A stretch of DNA of 6,892 nucleotides, from contig DAHWJX010000120.1 in assembly GCA_027343965.1 (NCBI GenBank), positions 1 to 6,892 on the forward strand, written 5' to 3'. The first letter of the stretch is position 1, and every line of letters starts with the position of its first letter. Position numbers and translations under genes: made by a program. The notes under the pieces are model-generated. The model was not told the origin of the DNA. It ran no database searches and worked only from the letters and a program-made list of their open reading frames with translations. Source of the stretch: JAKACU01 sp021821185 (GTDB taxonomy: Bacteria; Bacillota; Bacilli; Alicyclobacillales; SLC66). Positions 1-5,279 of the stretch are shown here, in pieces.

Positions 1-47
1 TACGCGGCTAACGGTAAAACGGGAACGAGCCACGCCAACTGAGTCAT
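1..47 (-). CDS. nuoL: NADH-quinone oxidoreductase subunit L, N-terminal fragment (cut by window edge)
   Basis: Only the first 15 codons are inside the window. They begin at an ATG at 47-45 and read M-T-Q-L-A-W-L-V-P-V-L-P-L-A-A, a hydrophobic start with the two-proline pattern usual for the first membrane helix of NuoL, the large antiporter-like proton-pumping subunit of complex I. A strong ribosome binding site lies just upstream. The gene follows nuoK after a 25-base gap, which is its place in nuo operons. The identity rests mainly on position and on the style of this short N-terminus; the rest of the gene is beyond the edge. Another membrane protein cannot be formally excluded, but the context makes nuoL by far the best reading. 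Confidence 0.85.
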   Translation of the reverse strand, partial: MTQLAWLVPVLPLAA

Positions 48-50
48 ACG

Positions 51-59
51 ATCACCTTT
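51..59 (-). promoter_or_regulatory. Ribosome binding site of nuoL
   Basis: On the minus strand the sequence AAAGGTGAT ends three bases before the ATG at 47. It is complementary to the 3' end of 16S rRNA and fixes the nuoL start even though only 15 codons are visible. Confidence 0.8.
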
Positions 60-72
60 CTGTACGTGTAAA

Positions 73-378
73 TTACCACTTCATGAGATTGACGTCTTTT
101 ACGTCAGCAGTGTTTTTTGCTCGAAAGAAGGCAAGCAATATGGCTAAGCCTACTGCAACTTCTGCCGCGCCGATCACGATCGTAAACAGGGAGAATACCT
201 GACCTGCGATGTTCGGAGTTTGCAAGAAATGGGAGAACGCGACGAGATTGATATTAGCGGCATTCAGCATCAGTTCAAGAGATATCAATACAATGATGAT
301 ATTTCGTTTTGTCAAAGCGCCGAATAGTCCGATACCAAACAAAATCGCAGCGAGCGTCAAAAACGGTTGTAACGCCAT
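73..378 (-). CDS. nuoK: NADH-quinone oxidoreductase subunit K
   Basis: This 101-residue membrane protein is the small MrpC-like subunit of the complex I proton-pumping arm. Three hydrophobic segments are visible at about residues 3-22, 27-48 and 61-86. The membrane-buried acidic residues that the family needs for proton translocation are present: Glu35 in the I-S-L-E-L-M-L-N-A stretch of helix 2, and Glu73 in G-A-A-E-V-A-V-G of helix 3. The length matches the usual 100 or so residues. The ATG at 378 lies three bases after the nuoJ stop, and its ribosome binding site is within the last codons of nuoJ, so translation is probably coupled. It is followed by nuoL. Identification is firm from the motifs and the operon order. 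Confidence 0.97.
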   Translation of the reverse strand: MALQPFLTLAAILFGIGLFGALTKRNIIIVLISLELMLNAANINLVAFSHFLQTPNIAGQVFSLFTIVIGAAEVAVGLAILLAFFRAKNTADVKDVNLMKW

Positions 379-381
379 CCT

Positions 382-915
382 TCACTCCTCCTCCTTTCGT
401 GCAATAAGTACGGCGCCAACCAAGGCTGCTGTCAAAAGCAGTGACACGAGTTCAAAAGGAATCATGTACGTGTGATACAGCGCTTGTGCAATCAAGTTGA
501 CCGTAGGTTGTGTGAACGGCTCAATCGCATTTTGACTGACTGGCCATTGCACAGAACGAAGTACAATTACGACAATCGCAACAAAAACTACCGTGAGGAT
601 CAAAGTCAGCCATGTCCGCGCAGGGTGCGGTTGTGCCGTATCCGTCTCATCACCATTTTGTGTAAGCATCAGGGCAAACACCATCAAGATCGTGATGGCG
701 CCAGCATAGATCATAATTTGCACGATACCGACAAAATCAGCACCAAGTAAAATAAAGATACCTGCTACGCCCAGAAACACACCGCCCAAAGCAACGGCCA
801 TGTGCATTAATTTATCCATCATAAGCACCGTGACGCCAGATAGCAAAATGACCAGCGCAAGAACGAAAAACGCAATATTGGCTCCTGTTACAGGAATGCC
901 GAACAGTTCGGGCAT
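382..915 (-). CDS. nuoJ: NADH-quinone oxidoreductase subunit J
   Basis: NuoJ is a membrane subunit of complex I, 177 residues here, within the family range. It has five clear hydrophobic segments, at about residues 10-25, 33-47, 50-82, 102-120 and 150-172. The third contains the family signature Y-A-G-A-I-T-I-L-M-V-F-A-L-M-L, whose helix carries the flexible bulge proposed to link quinone reduction to proton pumping. The loop after it is polar (QNGDETDTAQPHPAR). The ATG at 915 overlaps the nuoI stop by one base (TGATG), and a Shine-Dalgarno-like AAGGGGG sits at 926-932 within the nuoI end codons. The C-terminus R-K-E-E-E holds the nuoK ribosome binding site. NuoJ sequences vary widely, but motif plus position make this secure. 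Confidence 0.95.
   Translation of the reverse strand: MPELFGIPVTGANIAFFVLALVILLSGVTVLMMDKLMHMAVALGGVFLGVAGIFILLGADFVGIVQIMIYAGAITILMVFALMLTQNGDETDTAQPHPARTWLTLILTVVFVAIVVIVLRSVQWPVSQNAIEPFTQPTVNLIAQALYHTYMIPFELVSLLLTAALVGAVLIARKEEE
385..397 (-). promoter_or_regulatory. Ribosome binding site of nuoK inside the nuoJ C-terminus
   Basis: The minus strand reads AAAGGAGGAGGAG directly before the nuoJ stop codon. The same bases encode the end of NuoJ (Lys-Glu-Glu-Glu), so one stretch serves as both protein tail and translation signal. The purine run offers more than one register for pairing with 16S rRNA upstream of the ATG at 378. Confidence 0.8.
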
Positions 916-1409
916 CAGTCAGAGGCCCCCTTATCGGCATCAGCGTGCATCGAGGACGCAACAGCATCTGCAGCAAGTGCTGCTTGTTCTTTTGCCGCTT
1001 GCATTTGTTTGAAGCTACCGTGTTCTTTATGGTTTTCATATAACCACGCCATGTCCTTGTATATACCATCACGCGTGTAAGAAGCCAGTTCAAACTGATC
1101 TGTCATGCGAATGGCTTCTGTAGGACAGACTTCACAACACAGATCACAAAGAATGCAAATCTCAAAGTTGATGTCATACGTTTCGATGCGCATCTTCTTG
1201 TTCTCATCGCGATAACCCGTTAAAGAAATACAGTCCGTCGGACAGATACGTGCGCATTGATAACACACAATGCAAAGATCCGGAATGTATTCATGAACAC
1301 CACGAAACCGTTCAGGCCACTTAGGTCGCTCTTCGGGGTATTGAAGGGTGATCTTTTTTTTCGGCAATTGACTGATGGTGACGCCAAGGCCTTTGAGAAT
1401 CCCAAACAT
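915..1409 (-). CDS. nuoI: NADH-quinone oxidoreductase subunit I (two 4Fe-4S ferredoxin-like subunit)
   Basis: NuoI carries iron-sulfur clusters N6a and N6b, which pass electrons towards NuoB in the peripheral arm. Both motifs are intact in this 164-residue protein: Cys46, Cys49, Cys52, Cys56-Pro, and Cys85, Cys88, Cys91, Cys95-Pro. Two further cysteines (60 and 92) lie close to the clusters. In the second motif the usual Gly after the second Cys is Asp (C-I-L-C-D-L-C), a form I associate with Bacillales NuoI. The N-terminus (residues 1-20) is the short amphipathic part that meets the membrane arm. Residues from about 133 on form an Ala/Lys/Asp-rich tail without motifs. The ATG at 1409 has a good ribosome binding site, T-A-G-G-G-G-G-T-G. 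It follows nuoH after 35 bases and overlaps nuoJ by one. Confidence 0.97.
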   Translation of the reverse strand: MFGILKGLGVTISQLPKKKITLQYPEERPKWPERFRGVHEYIPDLCIVCYQCARICPTDCISLTGYRDENKKMRIETYDINFEICILCDLCCEVCPTEAIRMTDQFELASYTRDGIYKDMAWLYENHKEHGSFKQMQAAKEQAALAADAVASSMHADADKGASD

Positions 1410-1415
1410 GCATCA

Positions 1416-1424
1416 CACCCCCTA
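1416..1424 (-). promoter_or_regulatory. Ribosome binding site of nuoI
   Basis: The minus strand reads TAGGGGGTG, with about 6-8 bases to the ATG at 1409. It is the only nuo ribosome binding site downstream of nuoA that lies wholly outside an upstream coding sequence, apart from that of nuoL. Confidence 0.7.
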
Positions 1425-1426
1425 AA

Positions 1427-1447
1427 TAAAATGACAACGGCATTTTA
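1427..1447 (-). repeat. AT-rich inverted repeat (hairpin) between nuoH and nuoI
   Basis: Perfect seven-base arms, TAAAATG at 1427-1433 and CATTTTA at 1441-1447, enclose a seven-base loop. On the transcript the first arm includes the nuoH stop codon, and the second arm ends three bases before the nuoI ribosome binding site. It is rich in A-U pairs and has no following U-run, so it does not look like a terminator. It could be a weak mRNA structure or processing site in the longest gap of the nuo operon. Confidence 0.5.
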
Positions 1448-2425
1448 CAGCAGATATAAGCCGCCGGTTAAAAGTAAATTAAATAACGCGACTGGAATCA
1501 GGACTTTCCAAGCAAACGACATTAATTGATCGCCGCGCATCCGAGGCATAGTCGCCCGCACCCAAAATAAGAAGAAGATCACTGCCGCTGTTTTAATCAC
1601 GAACCATAACCAAGACGGCAAGAACGGTCCGCTCCAACCACCAAGAAAGAGGGTCGTCGCAAGCGCCGCTAAAGCGAACGCGTACACGTACTCGGTCAAC
1701 ATGAAAAAGGCGAAGCGAAAACCTGAATACTCGGTGTGATAGCCTGCGACAAGTTCTGACTCTGCTTCAGGCAAGTCAAACGGCGTTCGATTGAGTTCAG
1801 CAAGACCCGCAATGATAAAGACGACAAATCCGATAATTTGCGGAATGATGAACCACATCTTCGCTTGGTGAGCCACAATCACGTTCATGTTCAGCGAGCC
1901 TGATAAGAGCACAACGCCGACGATCGATAAGCCAAGCGGAATTTCGTAACTGATCATTTGTGCCGCAGAGCGCATACCGCCGATCAGCGAGTACTTGTTA
2001 TTGGAGGCCCAGCCGCCAAGTACGACACCCAAAATGGTGATCGCTGAAATCGCAAGATAGTACAAGACACCGACATTAAGGCCAGCTGTAAAGACATGCG
2101 TCGATGAAAATGGTATGACAGCAAGCACCATAAATGACGGTACAAAAGCGATGACTGGCGCCAGCAGGAACATAATGCGATCCGCTTTATCGGGAATCAC
2201 GTCTTCTTTGATCAGCAGCTTTAAAATATCAGCGAACGATTGAAACAAGCCTAAAGGACCGACACGGTTTGGTCCGATACGCAATTGCATCCAACCGATA
2301 AACTTGCGTTCAAAGTAAATCGCATACGTCACAACTGCTAAAGCAATGCCAAGGACGACGACAGCACCGATAACCATGCCTAGAAAAGAGATTCCCGTAA
2401 GTGGGGTGCTTTCCCAATGGAACAT
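1445..2425 (-). CDS. nuoH: NADH-quinone oxidoreductase subunit H
   Basis: NuoH is the membrane subunit that joins the peripheral arm to the proton pumps and forms part of the quinone chamber. This 326-residue protein shows the expected series of about eight hydrophobic helices. Family signatures are plain: E-R-K-F-I-G-W-M-Q-L-R-I-G-P-N-R-V-G-P at residues 39-57; G-G-W-A-S-N-N-K-Y-S at about 137-146, with M-R-S-A-A-Q-M-I-S-Y-E-I-P-L following to 164; and N-R-T-P-F-D-L-P-E-A-E-S-E-L-V-A-G-Y at 212-229. Glu161, Asp217, Glu220, Glu222 and Glu224 supply the acidic residues of the proposed quinone-to-pump proton path. The length is typical. The ATG at 2425 overlaps the nuoD stop by one base (TAATG), with ribosome binding site GGGGAGGTGG at 2433-2442 inside the nuoD end. 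nuoE, nuoF and nuoG, often found between nuoD and nuoH, are absent. Confidence 0.98.
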   Translation of the reverse strand: MFHWESTPLTGISFLGMVIGAVVVLGIALAVVTYAIYFERKFIGWMQLRIGPNRVGPLGLFQSFADILKLLIKEDVIPDKADRIMFLLAPVIAFVPSFMVLAVIPFSSTHVFTAGLNVGVLYYLAISAITILGVVLGGWASNNKYSLIGGMRSAAQMISYEIPLGLSIVGVVLLSGSLNMNVIVAHQAKMWFIIPQIIGFVVFIIAGLAELNRTPFDLPEAESELVAGYHTEYSGFRFAFFMLTEYVYAFALAALATTLFLGGWSGPFLPSWLWFVIKTAAVIFFLFWVRATMPRMRGDQLMSFAWKVLIPVALFNLLLTGGLYLL

Positions 2426-3528
2426 TAACCATCCACCTCCCCTAGCACGATATCTACAGCGCCTAGGATTGCGATCATATTCGCCATATTTTGGCCGATC
2501 AGCAGCTTTTTAAGAATTTGCAGATTGACAAACGAAGGGCGACGCAATTTCAATCGGTAAGGTTTGTCTTTACCATCTGACACGATGTACACCCCAAGTT
2601 CTCCGCGCGAGCCTTCGATACCACGATAATATTCACCAGCTGGAACCCGTATCATTTTCGGCACTTTTCCAAGGACAGGCCCTTCGGAAATCTTGTCTAA
2701 CGCTTGCTCGACGATTTTTAACGATTCTTCGATTTCTTTCATGTGTATCCAGTAACGATCTAAGCAATCGCCGTGTTCAGCAACGATGACATTAAAATCG
2801 AATTGATCATAAATACCGTAGGGTACATTTTTGCGAAGATCCCAATTGATACCTGTCGAACGAAGATTGATGCCAGACATCGCAAAATTGATCGCATCTT
2901 CTTGTGTGATCACGCCAATGCCTTTCACCCGGTTAAGGAAAATTTCATTGCCCGAGATAAGATTATGATACATGCGCATCTTTTCACGCATGTGGAGAAC
3001 AAAATCCCGCACTTTTTGCAACCACCCGTTTGGAGCGTCCCATTTGACACCGCCAACGCGCATGTAATTGTACGTGAGTCGGGCTCCGCAAATTTCATTA
3101 AACAATTCGACGATCGTCTCACGTTCCATAAACGCATACAAAAATGGGCTCATGGCGCCTAAGTCTAACAAATACGTACCTGTAAATACCAAATGGGATG
3201 CGACACGATTAAGTTCCATGACGATCACACGAAGATACTCTGCACGTGCAGGCACTTCAAGGTCCATCGCATACTCAATGGTGTGCACTAAAGCATAATT
3301 ATTTAGCATCGAAGACAGGTAATCCAAACGGTCCGTATAAGGGATAATCTGTGTATATTGTAGATCTTCAGCCAGTTTTTCAGTTCCGCGATGCAAGTAA
3401 CCGACCACGGGATCTGCGTCGACGATTTGTTCCCCGTCAAGGGTCACCACAAGACGAAAGACACCATGTGTGCTAGGGTGTTGTGGACCGACGTTCAGCA
3501 CCATTTCTTCTGATCGAAGCTCAGCCAT
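2425..3528 (-). CDS. nuoD: NADH-quinone oxidoreductase subunit D (49 kDa subunit)
   Basis: NuoD is the peripheral-arm subunit that lines the quinone-binding site next to cluster N2. It descends from the large subunit of [NiFe] hydrogenases. This copy has 367 residues, the length of unfused bacterial NuoD. The N-terminal signature N-V-G-P-Q-H-P-S-T-H-G-V-F-R-L spans residues 12-26. His21 and Tyr70 (in Y-T-D-R-L-D-Y) are 49 residues apart, as are the quinone-headgroup ligands His38 and Tyr87 of Thermus Nqo4, so the site looks intact. The C-terminus V-D-I-V-L-G-E-V-D-G is also characteristic. The nickel-ligand cysteines of hydrogenases are not seen. The ATG at 3528 lies two bases after the nuoC stop, with GGGGAGGTAA at 3538-3547 as ribosome binding site. 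It is not fused to nuoC. Confidence 0.98.
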   Translation of the reverse strand: MAELRSEEMVLNVGPQHPSTHGVFRLVVTLDGEQIVDADPVVGYLHRGTEKLAEDLQYTQIIPYTDRLDYLSSMLNNYALVHTIEYAMDLEVPARAEYLRVIVMELNRVASHLVFTGTYLLDLGAMSPFLYAFMERETIVELFNEICGARLTYNYMRVGGVKWDAPNGWLQKVRDFVLHMREKMRMYHNLISGNEIFLNRVKGIGVITQEDAINFAMSGINLRSTGINWDLRKNVPYGIYDQFDFNVIVAEHGDCLDRYWIHMKEIEESLKIVEQALDKISEGPVLGKVPKMIRVPAGEYYRGIEGSRGELGVYIVSDGKDKPYRLKLRRPSFVNLQILKKLLIGQNMANMIAILGAVDIVLGEVDG

Positions 3529-3530
3529 AC

Positions 3531-4136
3531 TTATACATTACCTCCCCGTTCATCCAGATCCTCAAACGGCGAGTAGTCCTTGCGAAGTGGGTATCCCTTC
3601 CACCCTTCCCACATCATGATACGACGCAAATCAGGGTGGCCTTCAAAATGCACGCCCAAAAGGTCATACACTTCTCGTTCTTCCCAATTAACGCCTTGAA
3701 ACAAACCAGTCAGTGAGGGGACTACTGCAAGGTCGCGCTCGGTGCGAGTTTTCACATAAAGCGCCGTGTTGTGTTGCCTTGACACCAAATGAATGGCAAT
3801 CTCAATATAGTTCGGATAATCCGTTCCAGAAAACATGCGCAAATAATCATAAGATTGCAGAGCATCATCGCGCAAGAATTGCACGGCTTGCACCCAGTAT
3901 GCCTTATCGATTATAAGGATAGGAACAGCTTTGCTTGCGCTTACCTCAACGACGATAGGCACGCCAAGTTTTTGATTTAAGGCTGTCTTAATCGTCTCGC
4001 CATTCGCTAGTGCTGCAACCACGCGAGGATCCGGTGGCAAAGCCGCTTTGGCGGGTTTTGCTGCAGGCTTGGCTGCGGCGGAAGCTGTAGGTGTTGCCTT
4101 GACAGTATCGGATGTGTTGTTATCCTCGGTGCTCAC
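3531..4136 (-). CDS. nuoC: NADH-quinone oxidoreductase subunit C (30 kDa subunit)
   Basis: NuoC is a structural subunit of the peripheral arm that packs against NuoD. The core is clear: W-E-E-R-E-V-Y-D-L-L-G-V-H-F-E-G-H-P-D-L-R-R-I is the 30 kDa signature, at residues 151-173, followed by W-K-G-Y-P-L-R-K-D-Y at 179-188. Residues 1-35 form a low-complexity Ala/Lys/Pro/Thr-rich segment (for example A-A-A-K-P-A-A-K-P-A-K-A-A) that is likely disordered. Bacillales NuoC proteins often have such variable extensions. The start is GTG at 4136, overlapping the nuoB stop by four bases (GTGA), which implies translational coupling. I see no better start further in, since no well-placed ribosome binding site precedes the core. 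The protein is 201 residues long. Confidence 0.96.
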   Translation of the reverse strand: MSTEDNNTSDTVKATPTASAAAKPAAKPAKAALPPDPRVVAALANGETIKTALNQKLGVPIVVEVSASKAVPILIIDKAYWVQAVQFLRDDALQSYDYLRMFSGTDYPNYIEIAIHLVSRQHNTALYVKTRTERDLAVVPSLTGLFQGVNWEEREVYDLLGVHFEGHPDLRRIMMWEGWKGYPLRKDYSPFEDLDERGGNV

Positions 4137-4675
4137 CCTGTCACCCGCTTTCCAGCGGCCTCAAGGCGAATTTTTTCCTGAAGCTTATTTAACCCATAAA
4201 TAAGGGCTGGTGGAGATGGCGGGCACCCAGGAATGTAGACATCCACGGGCACGATTTGGTCAACGCCTTTAACGACAGAGTACGAGCGCACATAAGGACC
4301 ACCCGCTGTCGCACAGGAACCCATCGCAACTACCCATTTAGGTTCGGCCATCTGCTCATACAAACGGCGTAAAAGCGGCGCCATTTTTTTCGTGACCGTT
4401 CCTGCGACGATCATGACGTCTGACTGCCTAGGTGATGCGCGAAAAATGATGCCAAAACGGTCAAGATCATAATGTGATGCACCTGCCCCCATCATCTCGA
4501 TAGCGCAACATGCAAGGCCGAATGTTAAAGGCCACAAGCTGTTACTGCGCGCCCACGCTTTCACCTGTTCCAAGGTGTTGACAATCACACCGGCGCGATG
4601 AAGCTCCGCGGATTCAGCAGGGGTAAACCCCTCATACTCAATCGTCGGCAATTGCAACGCAGGTTTCATTTCCAT
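4133..4675 (-). CDS. nuoB: NADH-quinone oxidoreductase subunit B (cluster N2 subunit)
   Basis: NuoB binds the last iron-sulfur cluster, N2, which hands electrons to quinone. All four ligands are present in this 180-residue protein: the adjacent pair Cys56-Cys57 in G-L-A-C-C-A-I-E-M-M, Cys121 in G-S-C-A-T-A-G-G-P-Y, and Cys151 in P-G-C-P-P-S-P-P. The segment R-A-S-P-R-Q-S-D is also typical. Two in-frame ATGs compete. The first, at 4675, has AAGAAGGTG with near-ideal spacing and gives a ten-base overlap with nuoA. The second, at 4669, would give the common four-base ATGA overlap and two fewer residues. I chose the first because of the ribosome binding site. nuoC follows with a four-base overlap. 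Confidence 0.98.
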   Translation of the reverse strand: MEMKPALQLPTIEYEGFTPAESAELHRAGVIVNTLEQVKAWARSNSLWPLTFGLACCAIEMMGAGASHYDLDRFGIIFRASPRQSDVMIVAGTVTKKMAPLLRRLYEQMAEPKWVVAMGSCATAGGPYVRSYSVVKGVDQIVPVDVYIPGCPPSPPALIYGLNKLQEKIRLEAAGKRVTG

Positions 4676-5028
4676 TCAAGCACCTTCTTTCTCCAAGCGT
4701 AGACCAGTCCAATGGCAAGTAGGACTAAGAAAATCAGCATTTCTATAAAACCATAAAGTCCCAGGTTGTGATATTCCACGGCCCAAGGGTACAAAAATAC
4801 GATTTCCACATCAAAAGCAAGAAACATGAGGGCAAACAGATAATATCGCACATTATAACGAACTCGGGCATCGCCGACAGGATCAAGTCCACTTTCATAC
4901 GTCTTCAACTTTTCCTTTGTCGGGTGTTTTGGACGTAAGATAGGCCCAATCATGGCTAGAGTCGCCATCGGCAACGCGAGTCCTAGTACGATAAACAGCA
5001 AAATAAAGATAAAGTCCTGTGAGTACAC
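4666..5028 (-). CDS. nuoA: NADH-quinone oxidoreductase subunit A
   Basis: NuoA is a three-helix membrane subunit at the base of the peripheral arm, near the quinone entry region. Hydrophobic segments lie at about residues 6-28, 61-83 and 90-110 (numbered from the GTG). The signature runs from Y-E-S-G-L-D-P to N-V-R-Y-Y-L-F-A-L-M-F-L-A-F-D-V-E-I-V-F-L-Y-P-W-A-V. It includes the conserved membrane Asp73 and Glu75. I place the start at GTG 5028, giving 120 residues, because the run GGGGGGTGAT at 5032-5041 then sits at ribosome-binding distance. A TTG at 5043 would add five residues but use that site as coding sequence and has only a weak upstream site. It is the first gene of the nuo operon, and its end overlaps nuoB. 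Confidence 0.95.
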   Translation of the reverse strand: MYSQDFIFILLFIVLGLALPMATLAMIGPILRPKHPTKEKLKTYESGLDPVGDARVRYNVRYYLFALMFLAFDVEIVFLYPWAVEYHNLGLYGFIEMLIFLVLLAIGLVYAWRKKVLEWK

Positions 5029-5031
5029 TGC

Positions 5032-5041
5032 ATCACCCCCC
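5032..5041 (-). promoter_or_regulatory. Ribosome binding site that decides the nuoA start
   Basis: The minus strand reads GGGGGGTGAT. Seven bases follow the G-run before GTG at 5028. The site supports that GTG over the upstream in-frame TTG at 5043, and over an ATG at 5033 that is out of frame. Confidence 0.65.
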
Positions 5042-5058
5042 AAAACTTCGCTCTGACA

Positions 5059-5089
5059 ACCATACTATGTACCATGGTTTTTCAGTATG
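5059..5089 (-). repeat. Alternative small hairpins in the nuoA leader
   Basis: The arms CATACT (5061-5066) and AGTATG (5084-5089) can pair. A competing five-base stem can form from ACCAT (5059-5063) and ATGGT (5074-5078). The palindrome ACCATGGT (5071-5078) lies within. All are upstream of the nuoA ribosome binding site in the predicted 5' leader of about 87 bases. The stems are short, so they may have no function. Confidence 0.35.
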
Positions 5090-5116
5090 CGAAACAGGAT
5101 TTCTCTTGGCGAAACA
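5089..5116. repeat. Direct repeat GCGAAACA, 20-base period, at the predicted nuo transcription start
   Basis: GCGAAACA occurs at 5089-5096 and again at 5109-5116, exactly 20 bases apart, or about two DNA helical turns. On the transcribed (minus) strand this is TGTTTCGC, and the first copy begins around the predicted start point 6-7 bases after the -10 element. Two copies on the same helix face suggest binding sites for a dimeric regulator. No known regulator is recognised. Confidence 0.45.
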
Positions 5117-5121
5117 CGGAC

Positions 5122-5149
5122 ATTATAGCAAACATGCTTCAGGAGTTAA
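5122..5149 (-). promoter_or_regulatory. Predicted promoter of the nuo operon (extended -10)
   Basis: The minus strand holds a perfect TATAAT at 5127-5122 preceded by TGC, making the extended -10 TGNTATAAT. A weak -35 candidate, TTAACT (four of six matches to TTGACA), lies at 5149-5144 with a 16-base spacer; TTTAAC at 5150-5145 gives 17 bases but only three matches. Transcription would start near 5115-5116 and leave a leader of about 87 bases before nuoA. It lies between the atp terminator and nuoA, where a nuo promoter is expected. Confidence 0.7.
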
Positions 5150-5179
5150 AGATTTACCTTTAACGAATCCATGTTTGCT
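5127..5179. repeat. Long inverted repeat overlapping the nuo promoter, with a nested inner repeat
   Basis: Ten-base arms match exactly: AGCAAACATG at 5127-5136 and CATGTTTGCT at 5170-5179, with 33 bases between. One arm runs into the extended -10 element. Inside lies a second inverted repeat, GTTAAAG (5145-5151) and CTTTAAC (5158-5164), with a six-base loop, covering the -35 region. There is no U-run after the arms on either strand, so it is not a standard terminator. Operator half-sites about four helical turns apart are one reading; a structured element in read-through RNA from atpC is another. Confidence 0.55.
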
Positions 5180-5221
5180 GGTTGCTCCACCCTTGTAATA
5201 TACCCGATTTTAGGATGCGTC

Positions 5222-5269
5222 AACAGAAAAAGCGGGCCTAGGTTACCTGAGCAACCTGACCCGCTTTTA
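5222..5269 (-). terminator. Rho-independent terminator of the atp operon
   Basis: The arms AAAAGCGGG (5228-5236) and CCCGCTTTT (5260-5268) pair perfectly. After a small internal loop a second block, AGGTT with AACCT, continues the stem. On the minus strand the hairpin ends in TTTTTCTGTT and begins about 11 bases after the atpC stop. On the plus strand only four T follow, so it would be weaker in that direction. It separates the atp and nuo transcripts, though some read-through is possible. Confidence 0.9.
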
Positions 5270-5279
5270 TCTATGACGC

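Larger units (their letters stand above)
5029..5279. other. Intergenic region between atpC and nuoA
   Basis: This 251-base stretch has no convincing gene on either strand. In transcription order it holds the atp terminator, about 40 bases without features (5180-5221), the inverted repeat, the nuo promoter, the GCGAAACA repeats, small leader hairpins and the nuoA ribosome binding site. It is the only gap over 40 bases in the window. Confidence 0.8.

Noticed and set aside
85..88. A terminator or operon break between nuoK and nuoL
   Set aside because: The 25-base gap has no stem with a T-run, and nuoL has its own strong ribosome binding site, so the operon continues.
812..1093. Second minus-strand frame of 93 codons across the nuoI-nuoJ border
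   Set aside because: It overlaps two firm genes in another frame and has a composition unlike a real protein (many Arg, Thr and Cys).
2773..3162. Plus-strand open frame of 129 codons antisense to nuoD
   Set aside because: It lies fully within nuoD, whose reading is certain from its quinone-site motifs. The translation shows no domain.
5071..5078. Palindrome ACCATGGT as an operator
   Set aside because: An eight-base palindrome alone is common by chance and has no second copy nearby.
5029..5115. Riboswitch in the nuoA leader
   Set aside because: The leader is short, with only small competing stems. I recognise no conserved aptamer core.
5127..5179. Inverted repeat as a second terminator or an attenuator
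   Set aside because: No T-run follows the outer arm on either strand, and the inner stem is AT-rich. The promoter -10 begins in the arm instead.
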